Source: Acidobacteriota bacterium (lineage in GTDB: Bacteria > Acidobacteriota > Vicinamibacteria > Vicinamibacterales > UBA2999). From it: a stretch of 6,141 bases of DNA. The stretch's first letter is position 1. Every line of letters begins with the position of its first letter. The position numbers and the translations under genes were made by a program. Positions 1 through 6,141 of the stretch are shown here, piece after piece. Under the pieces are notes generated by a model, which saw only the letters and a program-made list of their open reading frames with translations, ran no database searches and was not told where the DNA came from. The stretch lies in assembly GCA_947478985.1 (NCBI GenBank), contig CANJYC010000120.1, forward strand, positions 1 to 6,141, read 5' to 3'.

Positions 1-13
1 CCCCGCCTTCCTG

Positions 14-19
14 AAGGAG
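14..19 (+). promoter_or_regulatory. Ribosome binding site of the DUF6282-like hydrolase
   Basis: AAGGAG lies 5 nt before the ATG at 25, a near-ideal Shine-Dalgarno sequence and spacing. It fixes the start of the downstream gene. The promoter lies outside the window. Confidence 0.8.
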
Positions 20-24
20 ATTGT

Positions 25-1125
25 ATGTATCGCTGGATTCTGCGAACCCTGATGGTTGCGGCCGTGGCCACGTTGTTCACGCTGGGCGGCGCAGTCGACG
101 TGCGCGGCGACGGACAGCAGGCCGGACCAGCGCCCGCGGCGGAAGGACCGGGTTCGGGATTTCGAGTTGACGCCAGGCGAGGCCCCGTCGACCTTGGGAT
201 CAATGACCCGGCGCTTGTCGGCGCGATCGACATCCACGTGCACCTAGTCCCGGACAGCCCCGGCGCAAACGGCAACATGCGCTTCCTCGATCCGTTCGAG
301 ATGGCAAAGGTGGCCAAGGCCAGGCGGATGCGTGGCTTTGTCATGAAGACACAGCACGACGCCTCGTCGGCCAGCCTCGCCTATCTGACGCGCAAGTACG
401 CGGCGCCGGACCTGGACATCTTCGGCACGATGGCCATGAACCTCGCGCTCGGCGGCATGAACGTCGCGGCAGTAGAGCGTTTCTCGCAGGTCAGCGGCGG
501 ATGGGGCCGGATCATCATGATGCCGAGCATCGATAACGAGCGCGAACGCGACGCGCCCTCGGATACGCTCGGTTCACGTCGTCCGTATGCCCTCCTGATG
601 TCTCCGGAAGCCGAGAAGTGGGTCAGCACCGTCCGTAATGGTGAGCTGCTCCCGAACGTCAAGCAGTTGATCGGGGTTGTGGCCAAACTCAGAACGGTCG
701 ACACCAACGCACCGCTGGTGCTCGCTACGGGTCACGCGTCCGGTGAAGAACATGTGCTGATCGCCCGGGAGGGTCGCCGGCTGGGGCTGCAGGTCGTGTT
801 GACGCACGGCAGCGACGCGTCGCTCGCCCAGCAGCAGGAGGCAGCAAAGATGGGTGCCTACATCGAGCTGACGGTGAACGGCCTCGTGCGTGAGGGGGCT
901 GCCGCTGCACGTCGAGCCGCAGACAGCATTCGGGCAGTCGGCGCCGAACACTACATCGTGTCCAGCGACTGCGGCCAGATGGCCAACCCGTTTCCAAGTG
1001 ATTGCCTGTCGCTGGCCGCACAGGCGCTACGCGCCAACGGCATCACGGAGCGCCAGCTCGACCTCATGTACAAGGAAAACCCGGCCCGGCTTCTCGGGTT
1101 GCCGGTGCTGTCGCCGGCGTCCTGA
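25..1125 (+). CDS. Exported amidohydrolase-like protein (DUF6282-like)
   Basis: This is a 366-aa protein that looks like a TIM-barrel metal-dependent hydrolase of the amidohydrolase superfamily, closest in my recognition to the DUF6282 family; its substrate is unknown. Residues 1-23 form a signal peptide (Arg3 and Arg7, then a hydrophobic run ending LGGA), followed by a Gly/Pro/Ala-rich stretch, so the mature enzyme is probably periplasmic or secreted. The barrel begins near residue 60. Likely metal ligands are the HxH pair His71/His73 in IDIHVH, Lys108 or His111 in VMKTQHD, His237 in ATGHAS, His261 in LTHGS, and Asp315 in SSDCGQ. The order HxH, Lys/His, His, His, Asp fits the superfamily. 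The C-terminal NPARLLGLP resembles the usual closing motif of amidohydrolases. The ATG start is supported by the AAGGAG site. It converges with the next gene and shows no functional tie to the act operon. The ligand assignment is inference from motif order. Confidence 0.8.
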   Translation: MYRWILRTLMVAAVATLFTLGGAVDVRGDGQQAGPAPAAEGPGSGFRVDARRGPVDLGINDPALVGAIDIHVHLVPDSPGANGNMRFLDPFEMAKVAKARRMRGFVMKTQHDASSASLAYLTRKYAAPDLDIFGTMAMNLALGGMNVAAVERFSQVSGGWGRIIMMPSIDNERERDAPSDTLGSRRPYALLMSPEAEKWVSTVRNGELLPNVKQLIGVVAKLRTVDTNAPLVLATGHASGEEHVLIAREGRRLGLQVVLTHGSDASLAQQQEAAKMGAYIELTVNGLVREGAAAARRAADSIRAVGAEHYIVSSDCGQMANPFPSDCLSLAAQALRANGITERQLDLMYKENPARLLGLPVLSPAS

Positions 1126-1183
1126 AGCGGGCTGCGAACGAACACGTAGCGGGTCCTGTCGCTGGACAGCCCCACCCGTACTC

Positions 1184-1220
1184 GGCCCTGTCGGGCCTGC
1201 GGCGCGGGCGGGGCGCCCCG
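1184..1220. terminator. GC-rich palindromes between convergent genes, possible weak terminator
   Basis: GGCCC-TGTC-GGGCC at 1184-1197 forms a 5-bp hairpin with a 4-nt loop, and 1209-1220 is a perfect 12-nt palindrome (CGGGGCGCCCCG). Both lie between genes that converge. Neither is followed by a T-run on either strand, so a classical intrinsic terminator is not supported; the structures may only assist termination or reflect high GC. The rest of the gap (1126-1294) holds nothing else I can identify. Confidence 0.25.
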
Positions 1221-1294
1221 TCCAGCGCCACCCGCGAGCTGTAATTTCGCAATGCGCGCGAAGGGACGAGCTGCGCCCAGCGGCCCATGGTCAG

Positions 1295-1744
1295 TTAGAA
1301 ATTGAAGAGATCGTCGAAGGCCTTGCGCGAATCGTCAACCCTAGGCGTCGTCGTCTCGCGTTCGACTGTCGTTCGCGGCGCGTAGAGCGAGCAGTCGTTG
1401 CGGAGGTTCTTGGGCGCCACGCGTGCGGTAAGCGCCGGGTCCCCGCACTCAAATCGCTTGCCCGGATCAAAGGATGTGCACTGCGCGCACGAGTGCAGGT
1501 CCGTCGCGCAACGCGGGCAGCGCGTGTCCAGAGCCACCTCCCCTGCCGTGACCGCCCCGCACTGGGAGCAGCGGACGACCTCGCGGTAGCCCGGCATGTT
1601 GATCGACTTGGGGCCGTCCTGCGAGGAAATCCGCCGAGCCCCGGCCGGGGCTCCCGGCTCGGGTGCCGGCCGCGGCGACGGTTTCGCCGGGCGCTCCCGG
1701 TCGGAGTCCTGATAGCCGCGCAGGCGGTATTTCCGGTCACTCAT
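1295..1744 (-). CDS. Small Cys-rich zinc-ribbon protein, function unknown
   Basis: This is a 149-aa soluble protein with no signal peptide or membrane segment. A basic N-terminus (MSDRKYRLRGYQD) leads into a Pro/Ala/Gly-rich, probably disordered stretch at about residues 19-36. Then come eight cysteines: C59-x2-C62 and C76-x2-C79 as two zinc knuckles of a ribbon, followed by C86-x2-C89, C100 and C118, which could form a second metal site. The tail is charged and ends in a hydrophobic/acidic patch (KAFDDLFNF) that could be a docking peptide. I recall similar uncharacterised proteins in Acidobacteriota but cannot name a family. The cysteine spacing and continuous reading frame support this frame over the overlapping minus-strand frame at 1291-1740, which lacks such a pattern. 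No Shine-Dalgarno sequence precedes the ATG, so a short-leader transcript is possible. It is transcribed away from the act operon. Binding of nucleic acid or protein is possible but unproven. Confidence 0.75.
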   Translation of the reverse strand: MSDRKYRLRGYQDSDRERPAKPSPRPAPEPGAPAGARRISSQDGPKSINMPGYREVVRCSQCGAVTAGEVALDTRCPRCATDLHSCAQCTSFDPGKRFECGDPALTARVAPKNLRNDCSLYAPRTTVERETTTPRVDDSRKAFDDLFNF

Positions 1745-1758
1745 GGATGTGCGCAGGC

Positions 1759-1764
1759 ATTCTA
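1759..1764 (-). promoter_or_regulatory. Candidate -10 box for the zinc-ribbon gene
   Basis: On the minus strand TAGAAT (5 of 6 to TATAAT) lies 14 nt before the ATG at 1744. Transcription would then begin about 8 nt before the start codon, giving a nearly leaderless mRNA, which fits the absence of a Shine-Dalgarno sequence. No convincing -35 is seen at the right distance. Confidence 0.3.
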
Positions 1765-1895
1765 CGCGGACCGGCCGGGTTCGCGCCGGACCAATTCAGG
1801 CTCGCGGACAGGTGCGGGAAACTTCGCGTGGATTGTTGAAGGCCCGGTCGCATAGAATCGGGCGGTTTGGTCGGGTTGCGTGGGACGGCTCCCGC

Positions 1896-1925
1896 TTGAT
1901 CCTTTTTTCACAAATGTGGTACAAC
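1896..1925 (+). promoter_or_regulatory. Candidate sigma-70-type promoter of the act operon
   Basis: TTGATC (1896-1901, 4 of 6 to TTGACA) is separated by 18 nt from TACAAC (1920-1925, 4 of 6 to TATAAT). The -10 is preceded by TG plus one base (TGG at 1917-1919), making an extended -10. The stretch is noticeably AT-richer than its surroundings. A start near 1932 would give a leader of about 100 nt before actA. The promoter is predicted by eye only. Confidence 0.5.
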
Positions 1926-1936
1926 CGCAGTGAAAA
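1905..1936. repeat. Inverted repeat bracketing the act -10 region
   Basis: TTTTCAC (1905-1911) and GTGAAAA (1930-1936) are perfect 7-bp inverted arms separated by 18 bp, with the predicted -10 (1920-1925) between them. A smaller dyad, CACA-AA-TGTG (1909-1918), overlaps the left arm. The placement over the RNA polymerase site would suit a dimeric repressor operator. No known regulator is implied by the sequence, and AT-rich arms of this length can arise by chance. Confidence 0.35.
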
Positions 1937-1997
1937 TAGGGATTACACAGTCCGTTTCCCACGCTCCTGGCGCGCCTTAACGGAAGACAAATCAGGC

Positions 1998-2016
1998 GTC
2001 CGCCTTGCGGGCGGAC
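1998..2016 (+). promoter_or_regulatory. GC-rich hairpin in the actA leader
   Basis: GTCCGCC-TTGCG-GGCGGAC forms a perfect 7-bp stem with a 5-nt loop, ending 15 nt before the actA ATG. In the mRNA it would be very stable and sit beside the translation start, where no Shine-Dalgarno sequence is visible. It may influence translation or mRNA stability, or be a copy of a dispersed GC-rich palindromic repeat. There is no T-run after it, so it is not a terminator. Confidence 0.45.
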
Positions 2017-2031
2017 CGGCTTCAGCATCCG

Positions 2032-2682
2032 ATGTCGCAGATCTTCCAACGCAGCGCAAATACCCTCTCGAAGGTCAGTCTTGTCGGCCTCCTTCTTTTG
2101 GTCGGCGGTCTAGTCGGGCTTGCGATTGTCATAGGCAGCTCGCCGTATGTGACTCGAGCCCAGGAATACGTCGAACAGCCAGTGCAGTTCAGCCACCTGC
2201 ACCATGTCGGCGACGACGGCATTGACTGCCGGTATTGCCACACGTCTGTAGAGACTTCTTCCTTCGCCGGCATTCCGCCCACCAAGACCTGCATGAACTG
2301 CCATTCGCAGATCTGGTCGAACGCGCCAATCCTCGAACCCATCCGCGCCAGCTTCCGCGAGGACAAGCCGCTGCGCTGGATTCGCGTGCACGACCTGCCG
2401 GACTTCGTCTATTTCAACCACAGCATCCACATCAAAAAAGGCGTCGGCTGCGAAACGTGCCATGGGCGCGTTGACCAGATGCCGCTGGTGAAGCAGGAAA
2501 ACACCCTGCAGATGTCGTGGTGTCTCGATTGCCACCGGTCGCCCGAAAGCTTCGTGCGGCCACGCAGTGAGGTCTTTACGATGGGATACCGCCCGCCGGT
2601 GCCCCAGGCGGAACTGGGTGCGCGGTTGGTCAAGGACTACAACATCCGCACCAAGACCACCTGCTCGACGTGTCACCGGTAA
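2032..2682 (+). CDS. actA: ActA, pentaheme cytochrome c subunit of alternative complex III
   Basis: ActA is the membrane-anchored multihaem cytochrome of ACIII, which accepts electrons from the ActB Fe-S chain on the periplasmic side. The 216-aa protein has a short N-terminal region, one hydrophobic helix at about residues 15-35 (probably an uncleaved signal anchor), then five CxxCH haem c motifs: C66-H70 (CRYCH), C87-H91 (CMNCH), C140-H144 (CETCH), C164-H168 (CLDCH) and C211-H215 (CSTCH). Histidines in FSHLHH (55-58) and FNHSIH (130-133) are good candidates for distal axial ligands. Five haems and the length match the family. I chose the ATG at 2032 because the protein then begins MSQIFQRS, as I recall for homologues; an in-frame TTG at 2005 would add nine residues but lies in the loop of a hairpin. 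No clear Shine-Dalgarno sequence precedes either start. It is the first gene of the operon, 8 nt before actB. Confidence 0.93.
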   Translation: MSQIFQRSANTLSKVSLVGLLLLVGGLVGLAIVIGSSPYVTRAQEYVEQPVQFSHLHHVGDDGIDCRYCHTSVETSSFAGIPPTKTCMNCHSQIWSNAPILEPIRASFREDKPLRWIRVHDLPDFVYFNHSIHIKKGVGCETCHGRVDQMPLVKQENTLQMSWCLDCHRSPESFVRPRSEVFTMGYRPPVPQAELGARLVKDYNIRTKTTCSTCHR

Positions 2683-2690
2683 CTCGTAAC

Positions 2691-5600
2691 ATGACTCAAC
2701 TCAACGACAGAGAGGGGCTCCGCGCGCGGTTGGACGGCACTCGTGGCCGCGAATACTGGCGCAGCCTGGAGGCGCTGTCCGGCACACCGGAATTCAAGGA
2801 GTTCCTGCACCGCGAGTTCCCCCAGAACGCGTCGGAGTGGCTTGATCCGGTCGGGCGTCGCGGCTTCCTGAAACTGATGGGCGCCTCACTGGCCCTGTCC
2901 GGGGTCAGCGCCTGCACCCGCCAGCCCTTCCACGAGCTCGTCCCCTACGTCCGCCAGCCCGAGGAGATTGTCCCGGGCAAGCCGCTGTTCTACGCGACGG
3001 CGATGCCGTTTGCCGGAGCGGGCATCGGCCTGCTTGTAGAGAACCACGAGGGACGGCCAACCAAGATCGAAGGCAATCCGGATCACCCGTCAAGCCGCGG
3101 CGCGACAGATATCTACGCCCAGGCCGCGATTCTCGGGCTCTACGATCCGGATCGCTCGGTGAATGTGACCGAGCGCGGCGAGATTCGCTCCTTCCAGTCA
3201 TTCACGACGGCCATTCAGGGCGCGCTTGGCGCTCAGCAGGCGAAGCAGGGCAGCGGCCTGAGGATTCTCACGGAGACCGTGGCGTCCCCGACGCTGGCTG
3301 CGCAGATTGACGACGTGCTGAAGCGCTTCCCGCGCGCCAAGTGGGTGCAGTGGGAACCGCTCGGCCGCCACAATGCCCGCGAGGGCAGCCGCCTCGCGTT
3401 CGGCGAGTACGTCGACGCGCAGTACGCCTTCGAGAAGGCCGACGTCATCCTGTCGCTCGACGCCGACTTCATGTGCAGTGGCCCCTCGGCGCTGACGCAT
3501 GCACGCGCGTTCGCGTCACGCCGCCGTGTCGAAGGGGACGGCGCGCTTCGCAACCGTCTCTACATGGTCGAGAGCGATCCGACCGGCAGCGGGACCAAGG
3601 CCGACCATCGCCTTGGCATGCGTGCATCCGATGTCGCCGCGTTCGCGCGTGCCGTCGCGGCGCAGGTGGGCGTGGCCGGTGTGACGGCCGGGACGGTGCC
3701 GGAATCCGCGTCCCGGTGGATCGCGCCCCTCGTCAAGGACCTGCAGGCCGCGCGTGGCCGCTGTCTCGTCATCGCAGGCGATGGCCAGCCGGCGAGCGTG
3801 CACGCTCTCGCGCACGGGATCAATGAGGCGCTTGGAAACGTCGGCACTACGGTGGTCTACACCCAGCCGGCCGAATCGCGCGCGACCGATCAGCGCGCCG
3901 GACTGCGCGAACTGGTGGGCGAAATGAATGCGGGCGCTGTGGACCTTCTGATGGTCCTTGGTGCCAATCCGGTGTACAGCGCGCCGGTGGACCTGAATTT
4001 CTCCGCCGCCATGCAGAAGGTGGCCCTGCGCGCGCACCTCGGCCTCTACGACGACGAAACGGCGGCGCTCTGTCATTGGCACGTCAACGAAGCGCACTTT
4101 CTCGAAGCGTGGGGTGATGTGCGCAGCGCTGACGGCACGGCCACGATCATCCAGCCGCTGATTGCGCCGCTCTACGACGGCAAGTCGGCGCACGAGGTGG
4201 TGGCGGTCTTCACCGGGCAGGGCGAACGTCCTGGCTACGAGATTGTGCGGGAGCACTGGAGCAGTCTCGCGGGGCTCTCGACACAGGCCCAGGCCTTCCC
4301 GCCATCACCGGTCGCTGCGGCCCCGGCGTCCACGACCCCGGGCAACCAGCCCGCGGCAACGACAGCGACAGCCGCCACGCCGCTCCCCCCAATGTCGGAC
4401 TTCGATCGGGCGTGGCGCAAGTGGCTTCACGACGGGCTGATCGCAGGCACGGCCTTCGCGCCGAAGAGCGTGGCGCTCAATGGAAATCTCGCGACACTGC
4501 CCCCGTCGGCAGCGGGCGCATCGGGCGGGCTCGAGGTCGTGTTCCGGCCGGACCCGAGCGTCTATGACGGCCGCTTCGCCAATAATGCCTGGCTGCAGGA
4601 GTTGCCGAAGTCGCTCACGAAACTGACGTGGGACAACGCAGCGCTCATTTCGCCCGGCACGGCGGCTCGGCTGAATCTGATCAGTGGCGACGTCGTCGAG
4701 CTCACCCAGGGTGGCCATCGGTTGCGCATCCCGGTCTGGATCGCGCCGGGCACGGGCCCGGACGTGCTGACCCTGCACGTCGGCTACGGTCGTGCGCGTG
4801 CCGGTCGCGTGGGCACCGCGCTCGGATTCGACGTCAATACGCTGCGCATGTCGACCGCGCCGGACATTCTCCAGGGCGTCGAGCTCTCAAAGACCGGCGA
4901 GTCCTACCAGCTGGCCTCGACCCAGGACCACTGGTCGCTCGAGGGACGCAATCTGGTCCGCGTGGCCACGTCGCAGGAGTTTGCTGCCGAGCCCGCGTTC
5001 GCCGCCAAGGAAGAGCACCTGGCGCCGTCCATGCTGACGATGTACGGGACCCAGTTCAAGTACGAGGGCAATGCCTGGGGCATGACGATCGACCAGAACG
5101 TCTGCACCGGCTGTAACGCGTGCGTCGTGGCCTGCGTGGCCGAGAACAACGTGCCCGTCGTCGGCAAGGATCAGGTGCTCAACGGTCGCGAGATGCACTG
5201 GCTGCGTATCGACCGCTACTACACCGGAGACATTGAGAGTCCGGACACGTACCACCAGCCCATGCCGTGCCAGCAGTGTGAAAACGCACCCTGCGAGGTG
5301 GTCTGCCCGGTGGCCGCGACTACCCACAGCGATGAAGGTCTGAACGACATGACCTACAACCGCTGCGTCGGCACGCGCTACTGCTCGAACAACTGCCCGT
5401 ACAAGGTCCGGCGCTTCAACTTCCTGCTCTATTCCGACTGGAACACGGAAAGCCTCAAGCTGCAGCGCAATCCGGACGTCTCGGTGCGGAGCCGCGGCGT
5501 GATGGAGAAGTGCACGTACTGCGTGCAGCGGATCAATCTCGCGCGCGTGTCCGCCAAGCTCGAGGATCGGGAGATTCGCGATGGCGAGGTGGTGACTGCC

Positions 5601-5839
5601 TGTCAGTCGGCCTGCCCGACCGACGCGATCGTCTTCGGCAACATCAACGATCCCAACAGCCGAGTGGCCAAGCAGAAGGCGAGCCCGCTCAACTACTCGC
5701 TGCTCGCCGAGCTGAACACGAAGCCGCGGACAACCTACATGGCGATCGTGCGCAATCCGAACACCGAACTCGAGCCCGCCGGATCCCATCCCTTCGACGG
5801 CGCTGAAGGTGCGGAAGCCGCGGAAGAGGGAGGCCGCTA

Positions 5840-5840
<1 letters not shown>
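2691..5840 (+). CDS. actB: ActB, fused molybdopterin-fold and Fe-S subunit of alternative complex III
   Basis: This 1049-aa protein is the large periplasmic subunit of ACIII and carries electrons from the quinol site towards ActA. Residues 1-75 form an extended Tat-type leader: YWRSLEALSGTPEFKEFLHREFP precursor-like region, then RRGFLKLMG (56-64) and a lipobox-like GVSAC ending at Cys75, suggesting Tat export and lipid anchoring. Residues from about 95 to 770 have a molybdopterin-oxidoreductase fold (VENHEGRPTKIEGNPDHP from 116); only C262, C358 and C461 occur between C75 and C805, so no N-terminal Fe-S cluster is possible, as expected of ActB, which lacks a Mo cofactor. A Pro/Ala/Thr-rich linker spans 536-567. 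The C-terminal ferredoxin-like domain has C805/808/811/815, C860/863/868/872, C892/898/902 with Thr895 in the fourth position, and C941/944/971/975, giving three [4Fe-4S] clusters and one [3Fe-4S] cluster. ATG 2691 is preferred; a GTG at 2670 would overlap actA. Confidence 0.93.
5826..5833 (+). promoter_or_regulatory. Ribosome binding site of actC inside the end of actB
   Basis: GAGGGAGG lies 6 nt before the actC ATG, within the last codons of actB. It is the only strong Shine-Dalgarno sequence seen in the act genes. Together with the TAATG overlap it supports translational coupling plus independent initiation of actC. Confidence 0.75.

Positions 5841-6141
<301 letters not shown>

Noticed and set aside
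890..1855. Long plus-strand open frame of 321 codons
   Set aside because: It overlaps the end of the hydrolase and the whole antisense of the zinc-ribbon gene. Its translation is Arg/Pro/Ala-rich without domain features, typical of a shadow frame in GC-rich DNA.
1853..1858. TAGAAT as an alternative -10 on the plus strand
   Set aside because: No -35-like hexamer lies at a workable distance, and the promoter at 1896-1925 is better supported.
1880..1908. Hairpin GTGGGA-CGGC-TCCCGC followed by six T residues, resembling a terminator
   Set aside because: The stem includes a G-T wobble, the T-run begins 7 nt after it, and no plus-strand gene ends upstream. The T-run is better explained as part of the AT-rich promoter.
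1743..2225. Open frame including an ATG at 1914 that could be an upstream ORF of actA
   Set aside because: It runs through the predicted promoter and into actA in another frame, and has no ribosome binding site or recognisable protein features.

Overview
The window is GC-rich bacterial chromosomal DNA. Its main content is the start of an alternative complex III (ACIII) operon: actA (pentaheme cytochrome c), actB (fused molybdopterin-fold and Fe-S subunit) and the 5' end of actC (NrfD/PsrC-type membrane subunit). ACIII replaces cytochrome bc1: it oxidises menaquinol or ubiquinol and passes electrons to a cytochrome c or directly to a haem-copper oxidase. The gene content (ACIII, an exported DUF6282-like hydrolase, a small Cys-rich zinc-ribbon protein beginning MSDRKYRLRGYQD) and the high GC suggest an Acidobacteriota member, possibly Vicinamibacteria-like. 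That placement is inferred from family resemblance, not from a search.

Layout: 25-1125 (+) encodes an exported metal-dependent hydrolase-like protein with a clear ribosome binding site. 1126-1294 is a short GC-rich gap between convergent genes, with palindromes but no classical terminator. 1295-1744 (-) encodes a 149-aa protein with eight cysteines in zinc-ribbon-like spacing. 1745-2031 is a divergent intergenic region holding a plausible extended -10 promoter for the act operon, a 7-bp inverted repeat bracketing its -10, and a strong GC hairpin just upstream of actA. 2032-2682 is actA, 2691-5840 is actB, and 5840 to the window end is the first 100 codons of actC.

The three act genes are tightly packed (8-nt gap, then a 1-nt TAATG overlap) and read as one transcription unit. 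Electrons from quinol oxidised at ActC and its partners would enter the ActB Fe-S chain (three [4Fe-4S] clusters and one [3Fe-4S] cluster by motif) and leave through the ActA haems. The genes left of the operon (hydrolase, zinc-ribbon protein) show no evident link to respiration. I see no new multi-gene system, CRISPR array, insertion sequence or RNA gene. The points most worth a second look are the regulatory sequence upstream of actA and a few sequence details in ActB.
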